64,000 bases of DNA from Microbacterium oxydans (GTDB taxonomy: Bacteria > Actinomycetota > Actinomycetes > Actinomycetales > Microbacteriaceae): positions 1 through 64,000 of the forward strand of contig NZ_FMIR01000007.1 in the NCBI RefSeq assembly GCF_900095745.1. Direction: 5' to 3'. A model generated the notes under the pieces. The model did not search any database. It saw only the letters and a list, made by a program, of their open reading frames with translations, and had not been told where the DNA came from. Positions 1 to 8,182 of this stretch are shown one piece after another. Position 1 is the first letter of the stretch; every line of letters starts with the position of its first letter. The translations under genes were made by a program, and so were the position numbers.

Positions 1-54
1 GACGTGACCTTCCACTCGGGCGACCCCCTCACCCCCGCCGACCTGAAGGTGTGA
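1..54 (+). CDS. C-terminal end of an unidentified upstream protein (partial)
   Basis: The window opens inside a reading frame whose last 17 codons read DVTFHSGDPLTPADLKV and end at TGA (52-54). A single base separates this stop from the kynureninase ATG, so the two genes are probably in one operon and translationally coupled. By position it could be another tryptophan/kynurenine-pathway enzyme, such as a dioxygenase or formamidase, but the 17 residues do not let me identify the family. Confidence 0.55.
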   Translation, partial: DVTFHSGDPLTPADLKV

Positions 55-55
55 C

Positions 56-1294
56 ATGACCGACCCCCGCGACACCGACCTGCTCGACGCCGCCCGTGCC
101 CTCGACGCCGCCGACCCGCTGCGTGCCCACCTCGACGCGTTCGCCGAGGCGCCGGGTGTCACGGCCTACCTCGACGGCAACTCGCTCGGCCGCCCGCTGC
201 GCGACATCCCGGAGAAGCTCGCCGCGTTCGTGCGGGAAGACTGGGGCACGCGGCTCATCCGCTCCTGGGATGAGCAGTGGATGGCGCTGCCGATGGAGCT
301 CGGAGACCGCATCGGCCGGGTCGCGCTCGGCGCCGCGGCCGGCCAGACCGTCGTGGCCGACTCGACGAGCGTGCTGATCTACAAGCTCATGCGCGCCGCC
401 GCAGCAGCCGACCCGGACCGCACCGAGCTCGTCATCGAGGCCGGCAACTTCCCCACCGATCGGTTCCTCGCCGAGGGCGTCGCGGCCGAGACCGGCATGA
501 CCCTGCGCTGGCTCGAACCCGATCCCGTGCACGGGGTGACCGTCGCCGACGTCGAGGCCGTCGTGTCGGAACGCACCGCCCTGGTCTCGCTGAGCCACGT
601 CGACTACCGCTCCGGCGCCCTCGCGGACATGCCCGGCATCACCGCCGCAGCGCACGACGCGGGCGCGCTCATGATGTGGGACCTCTGCCACTCGGCCGGC
701 GTGATTCCGATGCAGCTCGACGAGTGGGGCGTCGACCTGGCCGTCGGCTGCACCTACAAGTACCTCAACGGCGGACCGGGCTCCCCCGCGTTCGCCTACC
801 TGCGTCACGGACTCCAGGGTGTGCTGCGTCAGCCGATCCAGGGCTGGTGGAGCGCGGCCGACATCTTCGCGATGGGGCCGGAGTACGTGCCGGCGGGCGA
901 CATCCGTCAGCTGCTGAGCGGCACCCCGCCGGTGACGTCGATGCTCGCGATGCAGGGGATGCTCGACCTCATCGAGCAGTCCACGATCGCCGGAGTCCGG
1001 GCGAAGTCGCAGTCGCTGACCGACCTCGCGGTGCGCGCATACGACGAGGTGCTCGCACCTCTCGGCGTGCGGCTGCTGAGCCCGCGCGACGCCGACCTCC
1101 GCGGCGGCCACGTGACGATCGGCCACCCGGACTTCCGCGAAGTCACGCGGCGGCTGTGGGCCGACGGCATCATCCCCGACTTCCGCTTCCCCGACGGCAT
1201 CCGCCTCGGGCTCTCCCCACTGAGCACCTCGCACGTCGAGACGATCACGGGGGTCCTGGCCGTGCGCGACGCCCTGGAGTCCGGTGACTTCTGA
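56..1294 (+). CDS. kynU: kynureninase
   Basis: This 412-residue protein has the usual length for kynureninase. That cytosolic PLP enzyme cleaves kynurenine to anthranilate and alanine in tryptophan catabolism. Seen: an N-terminal YLDGNSLGRP segment, the PLP-fold aspartate region MMWDLCHSAGV, and the Schiff-base lysine K235 inside TYKYLNGGPGSPAF, a motif characteristic of the family. The ATG follows a GAAGG box and lies one base after the preceding stop. The 3' end overlaps the PaaX-like gene by 11 bp, which suggests coupled expression and that the regulator controls this catabolic operon. I see no truncation or missing catalytic residue. Confidence 0.95.
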   Translation: MTDPRDTDLLDAARALDAADPLRAHLDAFAEAPGVTAYLDGNSLGRPLRDIPEKLAAFVREDWGTRLIRSWDEQWMALPMELGDRIGRVALGAAAGQTVVADSTSVLIYKLMRAAAAADPDRTELVIEAGNFPTDRFLAEGVAAETGMTLRWLEPDPVHGVTVADVEAVVSERTALVSLSHVDYRSGALADMPGITAAAHDAGALMMWDLCHSAGVIPMQLDEWGVDLAVGCTYKYLNGGPGSPAFAYLRHGLQGVLRQPIQGWWSAADIFAMGPEYVPAGDIRQLLSGTPPVTSMLAMQGMLDLIEQSTIAGVRAKSQSLTDLAVRAYDEVLAPLGVRLLSPRDADLRGGHVTIGHPDFREVTRRLWADGIIPDFRFPDGIRLGLSPLSTSHVETITGVLAVRDALESGDF

Positions 1295-2123
1295 CCCCGC
1301 CGCCGCGCCCGTGCTCGATGACATCGACGCACGCCCCGGCAGCACCGCCTCGCTGCTGCGGACACTCGTCGGGGTGTTCCTGCGCCCGCTCGGCGGCTGG
1401 ATCTCGGCGGCCGACCTCGTCGCGCTCGCGGGCGACCTCGGGATCGAGGCAGGCCCCGCCCGCACCGGCATCACACGTCTGAAGCAGAAGGGGCTCCTGC
1501 TCGCGGAGCGCGATGCCGGGATCGGCTACCGCCTCAACCCGGCCGCCGTCGGGATGCTCGAGCGCGGTGACCGCCGCATCTTCGAGATGCGCGAGATGAC
1601 GGATGCCGACTCCTGGTGCCTGATCTCGTTCTCGATTCCCGAGAGCGCACGCAGCATCCGGCACCAGCTGCGCCGCCGCCTGCAGTGGATCGGCGCCGGA
1701 GTCGTGTCCCCCGCGCTGTGGATCTGTCCGGGGCACCTCCACGACGAGGTGGAGCAGATCCTCGAAGAGCTCGACGCCCGGAGTCGGGCGACCCTGTTCC
1801 AGGCATCCGCCCCCGCGCCGGCCGGCACGCTCGTCGAGGCTGCCGCGCAGTGGTGGGATCTCGCGGCCCTGCGCGCCGAGCACCTCGACTTCCAGGACCA
1901 GCTCACCGCGCTGCCTTCCGAGCCGTTCGCCGCGTACGTGCACTTGATCGACCGCTGGCGGGTGCTGCCCTACACCGACCCCGGGCTTCCGCCGTCGATG
2001 CTGCCGGCCGACTGGCCCGGACGACGCAGCTTCGAGGAGTTCGCGCGGCTCTCGGTTGAGCTGGCCGCTCCCGCCCGCGAGCACGTGCGCGCCCGGACGA
2101 CCGGACGCGCACGCGTCGGCTAG
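1284..2123 (+). CDS. PaaX-family transcriptional regulator
   Basis: The 279-residue protein starts at GTG inside the kynU 3' end. It has a PaaX-like arrangement. An N-terminal winged-helix region of about residues 15-85 (LLRTLVGVFLRPLGGWI, then GPARTGITRLKQKGLL) resembles the PaaX HTH and is followed by a WxxxS-type core (SWCLISFSIPE) and a C-terminal helical domain. Members of this family usually repress aromatic catabolism genes and bind an aromatic acid or acyl-CoA ligand. The overlap with kynU suggests local control of kynurenine breakdown; the ligand is unknown. Its stop codon lies in a CTAG palindrome (2120-2123) shared with the stop of the convergent gene. Confidence 0.85.
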   Translation: MTSDPAAAPVLDDIDARPGSTASLLRTLVGVFLRPLGGWISAADLVALAGDLGIEAGPARTGITRLKQKGLLLAERDAGIGYRLNPAAVGMLERGDRRIFEMREMTDADSWCLISFSIPESARSIRHQLRRRLQWIGAGVVSPALWICPGHLHDEVEQILEELDARSRATLFQASAPAPAGTLVEAAAQWWDLAALRAEHLDFQDQLTALPSEPFAAYVHLIDRWRVLPYTDPGLPPSMLPADWPGRRSFEEFARLSVELAAPAREHVRARTTGRARVG

Positions 2124-2614
2124 GCCGTCGGCCCCGCCACCTCGGCGAGGAAGCCGGCGACGTGCTCCTGCAGACGCAGGATGCGCAGATCGCGCGCGAA
2201 CTCGCGGTCGAAGCCCTGGTAGGCCAGCGGCGGGAGGATGCGCACGTTGCGGTTGCAGCCGAACTCGGCACACGTGAGCACGCCGACCGAGTCGCCCTTG
2301 CGTCCGGCGGCACCGGCCTTGCGTGCCACGAACAGCTGCACGTCGTTGCGGAGCGTGACGTCTTCGCACCAGGAGCACTGCGCCCGGGCGATCACGCGCT
2401 GCTCGGCGCGCTGCAGGAACACACCGACCGGGGCGTCGTCGACCCACGTGACGACGTACGCGCGGCGGGGCATCTTCGGATCCACCCAGCCGAGGAAGTC
2501 GAGCCGGTCGAAGTCGATCTCGGCGAAGCCGGGCGGGAGGGTCAGGTCGGAGACCTCCTTGCGGGAGGCGTTGAGGAAGGAGGCGCGGATGCCGCGCTCG
2601 TCGATGGGACGCAT
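2120..2614 (-). CDS. FBP-domain (EF-G-binding-like) treble-clef zinc protein
   Basis: This 164-residue protein resembles the actinobacterial FBP family (PF16571), related to the C-terminal zinc finger of FusB-type EF-G-binding proteins. Four cysteines form a treble-clef pattern: C80 and C83 in QCSWCED, then C115 and C120 in LTCAEFGCNRNVR. The N-terminal MRPIDERGIRASFLNASRKE is typical of the family. Known relatives bind elongation factor G and promote ribosome release, some giving fusidic acid resistance. Whether this chromosomal copy does so is inference. It is monocistronic and convergent with the PaaX-like gene. Confidence 0.8.
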   Translation of the reverse strand: MRPIDERGIRASFLNASRKEVSDLTLPPGFAEIDFDRLDFLGWVDPKMPRRAYVVTWVDDAPVGVFLQRAEQRVIARAQCSWCEDVTLRNDVQLFVARKAGAAGRKGDSVGVLTCAEFGCNRNVRILPPLAYQGFDREFARDLRILRLQEHVAGFLAEVAGPTA

Positions 2615-2911
2615 GAGAAGGTGCTTTCAGGAGTGGTCGCCGCAGAGGGCGAGTCGATCGGATGAGGCGCCCGGGACGGATGCCGGGGTATGACACAGCA
2701 CCGGGGACGGGGTTTCCGCCTCCGGCCGGTCTTCAGCCTCTGCCTGCGGCGCGGAAGGCGCCTGCAGCTCCGCTCTGCGCCCGAGGGGCGCTCATCGACG
2801 ACAGCACCCCGAGAGACTACACCCGTTTGTTTCACTCCGTGTCGGTCCGCCTGGCTCCGACCCGGAACCCGACTTAGTCTTTCCGGAACGTCGATCCTGA
2901 AGGAGACCACC
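2615..2911. other. Intergenic region between divergent genes
   Basis: These 297 bases separate the FBP gene from the small + strand gene. Several overlapping open frames run through them, but none has a convincing ribosome-binding site or a recognisable product. I see only a good Shine-Dalgarno (AAGGAG, 2900-2905) serving the GTG at 2912. No hairpin, repeat or RNA gene is evident. Confidence 0.5.
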
Positions 2912-3259
2912 GTGTCCACGCCGCTGAACCGCCTTTCGCCCCTCCCGGTGCGTGAGCGTGCAGCGTGCATGTGCAGCCACGGCGACCGGTGCTCTTCGTT
3001 CGCCCCCGGCCACGCGCTGCATCTGATCCAGGCGCGCATCGCCTCGGCGACGCCCGCGGGGTGGGTCGACGCGCTGGTCGTGACGACGGATGCCGTCGCC
3101 GGCGACCTCGTCGTGCGCACGCTCGACGGCGAGGTCCACGAGCTGTGGAACGGATCCGGCGCGGCGCTCGAAGCAGCCCCGGGCACACCGGTCGCGCTGC
3201 ATGCCCGCTACGGCGTGCTCGCCGTGGGGCGCACGCAGTTCAACGTCGCCACCGTCTGA
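2912..3259 (+). CDS. hypothetical protein, 115 aa
   Basis: I chose the GTG at 2912 because AAGGAG lies 7 bp upstream. The open frame extends further 5' (to 2690), but that extension is arginine-rich and looks spurious. The protein is soluble, has no signal peptide, and carries three cysteines near its N-terminus (CMCSHGDRC), a possible metal or redox motif. The rest looks like a small beta-barrel (WVDALVVTTDAVAGDLVVRTLDGEVHELWN split by turns). I do not recognise the family. Confidence 0.6.
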   Translation: MSTPLNRLSPLPVRERAACMCSHGDRCSSFAPGHALHLIQARIASATPAGWVDALVVTTDAVAGDLVVRTLDGEVHELWNGSGAALEAAPGTPVALHARYGVLAVGRTQFNVATV

Positions 3260-3299
3260 CGCGGCCCGTCACCGACGGGCCGTCGGGAGCGATCGCCCG

Positions 3300-3701
3300 T
3301 CAGGCGCTCGCCATCATCATGTCTTTCATGGCCATGCAGGCATCCATGCACGCCTGGCACGCCTGAGCGCACATGCGGCACACGTCGCTGTCGTCGGCAT
3401 GCCGCATGCACTCGTCCATGCAGACCTGGCACATCGCGATGCACGCGTTGAGCATGGCCATCATCGAGGCCGGCGTCATGCCCTGCATCCGCATCATCGA
3501 GCGCATCATGGTGTTGCACATGTCGGCGCAGTTCATACAGGCCGGCGAACAGTCCATCATCTGCGTCGAGCACACCGTGCACGCCTGCTCGCACGCGGCG
3601 CACGCATCCATGCACGCCTGCATGACGGACATGTCCATCATGCCCATGTCGGGCATCGACTCCATGTTCTTCGACATGGCGCCCATCATCATCGAGTCCA
3701 T
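3300..3701 (-). CDS. four-helix-bundle copper-binding protein (Csp/DUF326 type)
   Basis: The 133-residue protein contains 18 cysteines and about 36 methionines. The cysteines sit in repeated CxxxC, CxxC and ACxxAC patterns along predicted helices, for example QACMDACAACEQAC and CRMCAQACQACMDAC. This matches the copper storage protein (Csp) family, in which a four-helix bundle packed with cysteines binds many Cu(I) ions. There is no signal peptide, so it would be a cytosolic Csp3-like member. It differs in a methionine-dense N-terminus (residues 1-27). GAAGGAAG precedes the ATG. Expected role: copper buffering or detoxification (family knowledge); copper control is not shown. Confidence 0.85.
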   Translation of the reverse strand: MDSMMMGAMSKNMESMPDMGMMDMSVMQACMDACAACEQACTVCSTQMMDCSPACMNCADMCNTMMRSMMRMQGMTPASMMAMLNACIAMCQVCMDECMRHADDSDVCRMCAQACQACMDACMAMKDMMMASA

Positions 3702-3741
3702 CGCTCACCGCTTCCTTCGAGGTCCGCGGGCAGGACCACCC

Positions 3742-3770
3742 GCCTGGCGCCAGGCTAGTCCCTCGGGGAC
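3742..3770. promoter_or_regulatory. Palindromes upstream of the copper-binding protein gene
   Basis: A perfect 14-bp palindrome GCCTGGCGCCAGGC (3742-3755) and, beside it, GTCCC-TCG-GGGAC (3758-3770) lie 41-69 bp upstream of the copper-protein ATG. A TAGCCT hexamer between them could be a -10 box. They are plausible operators, for example for a copper sensor, but I recognise no specific consensus. Confidence 0.35.
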
Positions 3771-3890
3771 CCCGCGTCGATGGGGCGGAACGCTGACATG
3801 AGCGAGCCGGATTGTCAATCCCGTGGCTCGTTCCGCGCCCGCGTGGAAAGGTCGGGATCAATCGAATCCGCCCTAGGAGAGGAGCAGAAC

Positions 3891-4100
3891 ATGAGTGCTG
3901 CAGATGACGTCAAGAACGCCGCCGAGAAGGCCGCAGGAAAGGTCAAAGAGGGCGTCGGCAAGCTCACCGACAACGAGCGTCTCGAGGCCGAGGGCCAGGC
4001 AGATCAGGTCAAGGCATCGACCAAGCAGGCCGGTCAGAACGTGAAGGACGCCGCCGAGAAGACCGGCGACAGCGTGCGCGACGCGTTCGACAAGAAGTAG
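3891..4100 (+). CDS. CsbD-family stress protein
   Basis: The ATG at 3891 follows AGGAGAGGAG; a longer upstream frame lacks a ribosome site. The 69-residue hydrophilic, alanine/lysine-rich helical protein (MSAADDVKNAAEKAAGKVKE, then GKLTDNERLEAEGQADQ) matches the CsbD family. Its members are small abundant proteins induced by general stress, with unknown molecular function. The second half repeats the helical pattern (QAGQNVKDAAEKTGDSVRDA). It is a single gene ending before a strong hairpin shared with the convergent 54-residue membrane peptide gene. Confidence 0.88.
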   Translation: MSAADDVKNAAEKAAGKVKEGVGKLTDNERLEAEGQADQVKASTKQAGQNVKDAAEKTGDSVRDAFDKK

Positions 4101-4124
4101 GACGAGAGTCCCCCGGAAACGGCA

Positions 4125-4162
4125 AAGAGGTGGGGCCCGCCATCGGGCGGGCCCCACCTCTT
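4125..4162. terminator. Bidirectional intrinsic-type terminator
   Basis: A perfect 16-bp inverted repeat (AAGAGGTGGGGCCCGC and its complement) with a 6-base loop sits between the stop of the CsbD gene and the stop of the convergent small membrane gene. The A and T ends of the stem make it plausible in both directions. Confidence 0.8.
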
Positions 4163-4178
4163 CGGGATCAGACCTCGG

Positions 4179-4343
4179 TCAGACCTTGCGGCTGCCGCTG
4201 ATCGCTCGGATCAACCAGGCGATCACAGCGATCGCGAGGAGGACGAGTCCGACCCACAGGAGGAACTGGAGCGACTGCACCAGTCCTCCGGTGATCGCGA
4301 GGATCACTGCGACGACGATGACGATGATCAGGAGGATGTTCAT
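4179..4343 (-). CDS. small hydrophobic membrane peptide, 54 aa
   Basis: The frame reads MNILLIIVIVVAVILAITGG from its start and ends GSRKV. It has two predicted membrane segments (about residues 3-20 and 25-46) and a short basic tail, which suggests a hairpin in the membrane. GAAGGGAAAG precedes the ATG. Similar tiny hydrophobic proteins are widespread in actinobacteria without known function. Its neighbours are stress-type genes and it shares the terminator of CsbD. I assign no function. Confidence 0.7.
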   Translation of the reverse strand: MNILLIIVIVVAVILAITGGLVQSLQFLLWVGLVLLAIAVIAWLIRAISGSRKV

Positions 4344-4463
4344 CGGTCTTTCCCTTCTTTCGGGGCGCGAACGCCCGACTGCGGTGACACCACGCTAGCT
4401 CCCGGGAGCCATCTTCCAGAGGGGGTTGACTTCCACCCTCCGAGTGCGCGAAAGGATGAGCCC

Positions 4464-4730
4464 ATGCCAGGACGACGGAACAATTCGCTCAAGGACCCCG
4501 AGCTGTACGAAGAGCTCAGGGACGACGGGGCGTCCAAGGAGAAGGCGGCGCGGATCTCGAACGCGGCCGCGAAGGAAGGCCGCAGCACCGTCGGTCGCCG
4601 TGGCGGAGAACACGGCGACTACGACGACTGGACCGTTCCGGAGCTGCGCAAACGCGCGAAGGAACTGGGACTCACCGGCTACAGCCACAAGCGGAAGTCC
4701 GAGTTGATCTCCGCCCTCAGGAATCACTGA
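4464..4730 (+). CDS. DUF7218 / Rho termination factor N-terminal-like small protein
   Basis: This 88-residue protein has two parts. Residues 1-50 are basic and helical (NNSLKDPELYEELRDDGASK, then KAARISNAAA). Residues about 55-88 form a Rho_N/SAP-like helix-extended-helix motif (WTVPELRKRAKELGLTGYSH, then KSELISALRNH). That fold binds nucleic acid in Rho and in SAP proteins. An AAAGGA box precedes the ATG. It ends 8 bp before the ligase gene and may be co-transcribed. A nucleic-acid-binding role is inference from the motif. Confidence 0.8.
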   Translation: MPGRRNNSLKDPELYEELRDDGASKEKAARISNAAAKEGRSTVGRRGGEHGDYDDWTVPELRKRAKELGLTGYSHKRKSELISALRNH

Positions 4731-4738
4731 GGCCGGGG

Positions 4739-5881
4739 ATGACCCGCTTCGGCATCGAGGAGGAGTTCCTCTTCCTCGATGAGCACTCGTTGGTGCCCGT
4801 GGCTCTGGCCTCCGGCACGCGCGAGCGCATCACGCGGCTCCGCACCGGCGGCGAGGTCACGAAGGAGTATCTGACCTCGCAGATCGAGTGCCTCACCGAG
4901 CCCGTCTCGACCGGCGCGGATGCCGAGGCACAGCTGCGACACCTGCGCGAGCTGATCGGCTGGCATGCGCAGGAGCAGCAGGCGATCGCGGCCTCGTCGG
5001 GAACGCCGTTCGCCACGACGCGCTCCTCCGCCGTCTCCCCGTCCCCGCACTACGACGTGGTGGCCGAGCAGCTCGGCCATCTCACCCACGATCACGAGGT
5101 CAACGGCCTGCACGTGCACGTCGAGGTGCTCGACGACGAAGAGCGGGTGCGCGCACTCGACCGGGTGCGCGGCTGGTTGCCGGTGCTGCTGGCCCTCACC
5201 GGGAACAGCCCGTTCGTGGAGGGCCGCGACACCTCCTTCGCCAGTTGGCGCAGCATCCTGATCCGTCGTCTGCCCGGTTCGTGGAGCCCGCCGCACTTCC
5301 GCGATCTCACCGAGTACCGCTCGGGGGTGCAGCGACTCATCGATCTGCGGGCCATCGCCGATGCCGCCTCCCTCTCCTGGGCGGTGCGCATCTCGGAGCG
5401 CTACCCGACGGTCGAGGTGCGGGTCTTCGACGCGCAGCTGACTCCGGAGGAGTCGGTGCTCGCCGCGCTGCTCAGCCGCGCGATCGTGCTGACCGACGAC
5501 CAGCCTCCCGCCGCGATCGGCGCGGATGTGATCGACGCGTCACTGTGGACCGCTGCTCGCCGCGGCATGGACGCGCGCGTGATCGACCCGACGACCGGGG
5601 AGATCGACGACGCGCGGACCGTCGCCGAGCGGATGCAGGCCGTTATCGCCCCGGCGCTTCGTGAACTCGGTGACGAGGAGTGGGTGCACGACGGGCTCGC
5701 CCGGCTGCGCACCGACGGCACCGGCGCCACTCGGCAGCGCCGCAGCGTCGAGCAGGACGGGACGGCCGGGCTCGCGCGACTCCTCCGCGCCGGAACGCCG
5801 GCAACTCACCCGGCACCAGCTGCGCCTCGGCCCGATCCGCACGGGGAACGACAGGAGCCCGCGCCCGCGCCCGCGGCCTGA
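4739..5881 (+). CDS. YbdK-type carboxylate-amine ligase (GCS2 family)
   Basis: The 380-residue protein begins with the family signature FGIEEEFLFLD and contains the GCS2 active-site segments HDHEVNGLHVHVEV (about 118-131) and TVEVRVFDAQLTP (about 223-235). The family is ATP-grasp-like glutamate-cysteine ligase type 2. YbdK has weak glutamate-cysteine ligase activity in vitro and its physiological substrate is often unknown. The last ~40 residues are proline/alanine-rich (PAPAAPRPD) and look disordered. It follows the DUF7218 gene by 8 bp. Because actinobacteria generally make mycothiol rather than glutathione, another amide-forming role is possible. Confidence 0.85.
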   Translation: MTRFGIEEEFLFLDEHSLVPVALASGTRERITRLRTGGEVTKEYLTSQIECLTEPVSTGADAEAQLRHLRELIGWHAQEQQAIAASSGTPFATTRSSAVSPSPHYDVVAEQLGHLTHDHEVNGLHVHVEVLDDEERVRALDRVRGWLPVLLALTGNSPFVEGRDTSFASWRSILIRRLPGSWSPPHFRDLTEYRSGVQRLIDLRAIADAASLSWAVRISERYPTVEVRVFDAQLTPEESVLAALLSRAIVLTDDQPPAAIGADVIDASLWTAARRGMDARVIDPTTGEIDDARTVAERMQAVIAPALRELGDEEWVHDGLARLRTDGTGATRQRRSVEQDGTAGLARLLRAGTPATHPAPAAPRPDPHGERQEPAPAPAA

Positions 5882-5912
5882 CCGCCGCCGCCCGGGTGTC
5901 CGCCGCCGGGAG

Positions 5913-5918
5913 TAATGT
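5913..5918 (+). promoter_or_regulatory. -10 box of a leaderless promoter (DHA2 exporter)
   Basis: TAATGT ends six bases before the GTG start at 5925, so transcription would begin at or beside the start codon. No Shine-Dalgarno is present, which fits leaderless translation. Confidence 0.5.
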
Positions 5919-5924
5919 CGGCCT

Positions 5925-7322
5925 GTGGCCTCCTCCTTCGCCCCTCTCCAGCGGCTCGTGATCTCGATCGCCGTGCTCGCCTCGTTCGTGACGTTCCTCG
6001 ACGGCACCGTCGTGAACGTCGCCCTGCCCGCGATCAGCCGCGAACTCGGCGGCGGCATCACCACTCAGCAGTGGGTGGTCGACGCGTACCTGATCACGCT
6101 GAGCGCGCTGATCCTGCTCGCCGGATCGGTGTCCGACGCCTACGGCCGCGTGCTGGTGATGCGCATCGGCCTGATCGCGTTCGGAATCGCCTCCATCGCG
6201 GTGGCCGCGGCCTTCGATCCGCTCATGCTGATCATCGCCCGGGCCGCGCAGGGTGCAGCCGGCGCGCTGCTGGTGCCGAGCTCGCTCGCGCTCATCACCG
6301 CGACCATGCGCGCCGACGTGCAGTCCCGGGCGATCGGTGTGTGGACCGCCTTCACGACCGGAGCCCAGCTCGTCGGCCCGCTGCTCGGCGGCCTGTTCGT
6401 CGACTACCTGTCCTGGCGCTTCGTCTTCCTCATCAATGTGATCCCCATCGGCATCACCCTGCTGCTGCTCGCCCGCCTGAAGCTTCCGGAGCACCCGCGC
6501 GGCATCAAGGTCGACTGGTGGAGCGGTGCGCTGTGCGCGCTCGGCCTCGGCGCCGTGGTGTTCGCCCTGATCGAGCAGCCCAACATGGGGTGGCAGTCGC
6601 CGGCGATCTGGATCCCCGCCGTCGTGGGCGCTGCCCTGTTCGCCCTGTTCCTGTGGCGTCAGCAGCACTCGGCCTCGCCGCTCATGCCGCTGTGGCTGTT
6701 CCGGGTGCGCGACTTCGGCTGGGGCAACCTCGCCACCCTCTTCGTGTACGCGGCGCTGTCGCTCAACGGCTTCGTGGTCGGCGTCTACCTGCAGCAGGGC
6801 GCGGGTCTCAGCGCCACGGCGGCCGGGCTCGCGAGCCTCCCGATGACGATCCTGATGATCCTGATCTCCTCCCGCGCGGGACAATGGGCCGGCCGGTGGG
6901 GGCCACGGTTCTTCATGACCATCGGTCCGCTGATCATGGCGGTCGGCGCACTCATGCTGCTGCTCGTCGCAGACGACTTCGACTACTGGTGGCAGGTGCT
7001 GCCCGCGATGATCGTGATGGGTCTCGGCCTCTCGCTCACCGTGGCGCCGCTGACCGCGGCGATCCTCGGGGCGATCGATGAGAACCACTCCGGCATCGCC
7101 TCGGCGGTGAACAACGCGATCTCCCGCGTCGCCGGTCTGCTCGTCGTCGCGATGCTCTCGACGATCGTCGGCGGCACGCTCGACCTCGACGGGTTCCACA
7201 ATGCGGCCTGGGTCACGGCGGCGTTGCTCGTCGTGGGCGGCGTGGTGTCGTGGATCGGCATCCGCCGCAACCCGGCCGAACCGGCACCGGCCGACGTCGC
7301 CGCGTCCGGCGCCCCGCAGTGA
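5925..7322 (+). CDS. DHA2-family MFS exporter (EmrB/QacA-like)
   Basis: The 465-residue integral membrane protein appears to have 14 transmembrane segments. It carries DHA2 signatures: LDGTVVNVALPAISREL in TM1, and a motif-A-like SVSDAYGRVLVMRIG loop after TM2. Such proteins are proton-coupled exporters of drugs or other hydrophobic compounds. The substrate cannot be told from sequence. It starts at GTG with a leaderless-type promoter 43 bp after the ligase stop. The GH114 lipoprotein gene begins 2 bp after it and may be co-transcribed. No dedicated regulator gene lies beside it. Confidence 0.88.
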   Translation: MASSFAPLQRLVISIAVLASFVTFLDGTVVNVALPAISRELGGGITTQQWVVDAYLITLSALILLAGSVSDAYGRVLVMRIGLIAFGIASIAVAAAFDPLMLIIARAAQGAAGALLVPSSLALITATMRADVQSRAIGVWTAFTTGAQLVGPLLGGLFVDYLSWRFVFLINVIPIGITLLLLARLKLPEHPRGIKVDWWSGALCALGLGAVVFALIEQPNMGWQSPAIWIPAVVGAALFALFLWRQQHSASPLMPLWLFRVRDFGWGNLATLFVYAALSLNGFVVGVYLQQGAGLSATAAGLASLPMTILMILISSRAGQWAGRWGPRFFMTIGPLIMAVGALMLLLVADDFDYWWQVLPAMIVMGLGLSLTVAPLTAAILGAIDENHSGIASAVNNAISRVAGLLVVAMLSTIVGGTLDLDGFHNAAWVTAALLVVGGVVSWIGIRRNPAEPAPADVAASGAPQ

Positions 7323-7324
7323 CC

Positions 7325-8173
7325 ATGCCCACGAGGACGCGCCGGGGCGGAACGCCGCTCGCCGCCGCCATGCTGGTGCTGGCGCTCGGCGGATGCGCGG
7401 CGCCCGCCGCTCCCCCCGCGTCCGGCGAATCGTCGGCACCCGCCGCGTCGTTCAGCCTTCCGCCGTCCGGCGCGACCCCCGACTACCAGCTCGGCGGTGC
7501 GTACGAACCGGCGTCCGAGGTCGGGATCGTCGGCCGGGACCGGAGCGCGGAGCCGGCCGAGGGCGTGTACTCGATCTGCTACGTCAACGGATTCCAGACG
7601 CAGCCCGACGAACTCGACTCCTGGCCCCGCGACCTGCTGCTGCAGAGTGACGGCGAGGTGGTCTTCGACCCGGACTGGCCCGACGAGGCACTGCTCGACA
7701 CGTCGACAGCCGAGCGCCGCGACCGGATCGCCGCCACGGTGATCCCGTGGATCGAGGGGTGCGGGGATGACGGCTTCGACGCCGTCGAGTTCGACAACCT
7801 CGACTCGTACACCCGGTCTGACGGGGCGCTCTCCTTCGACGACAACCTGGCGCTGGCCACACTTTTGGTCGGGGCGGCCCATACGGCCGGCCTCGCGGCC
7901 GGGCAGAAGAACACTGCCGAGGATGCGGCGGTGCTGCACGACCAGGCCGGGTTCGACTTCGCGGTCACCGAGGAGTGCGCGGTCTACGCCGAGTGCGGCG
8001 CCTACACCGCGGTCTACGGCGATCACGTCATCGACATCGAATACGCCGACGAGCTGCCCCGCCCGTTCGCCGAGATGTGTGCGGACGACGACTCCCCGGC
8101 ATCGATGGTGCTCCGCGACCGCGACCTGGTCACCCCGACCGACGACGACTACGTGTTCGAGACCTGTCGCTAG
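7325..8173 (+). CDS. GH114-type endo-alpha-1,4-polygalactosaminidase-like lipoprotein
   Basis: The ATG at 7325 gives a 282-residue protein with a classic lipoprotein signal (MLVLALGGC, modified Cys24), so it is exported and lipid-anchored. After a Ala/Pro/Ser linker, residues ~50-280 match GH114/TM1410-like TIM barrels: YQLGGAYEP, GVYSICYVNGFQT and DGFDAVEFDNLDSYTRS. The acidic residues of the last segment are the likely catalytic ones. Family members cleave alpha-1,4-galactosamine polymers of exopolysaccharides, so a biofilm or cell-envelope polysaccharide is a possible substrate (inference). Confidence 0.85.
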   Translation: MPTRTRRGGTPLAAAMLVLALGGCAAPAAPPASGESSAPAASFSLPPSGATPDYQLGGAYEPASEVGIVGRDRSAEPAEGVYSICYVNGFQTQPDELDSWPRDLLLQSDGEVVFDPDWPDEALLDTSTAERRDRIAATVIPWIEGCGDDGFDAVEFDNLDSYTRSDGALSFDDNLALATLLVGAAHTAGLAAGQKNTAEDAAVLHDQAGFDFAVTEECAVYAECGAYTAVYGDHVIDIEYADELPRPFAEMCADDDSPASMVLRDRDLVTPTDDDYVFETCR

Positions 8174-8176
8174 GCT
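8171..8176 (+). promoter_or_regulatory. -10 box of a leaderless promoter
   Basis: TAGGCT overlaps the stop codon of the GH114 gene and ends six bases before the GTG at 8183. This is the TAnnnT-N6-start arrangement of leaderless actinobacterial transcripts. Confidence 0.5.
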
Positions 8177-8182
8177 GACTGC

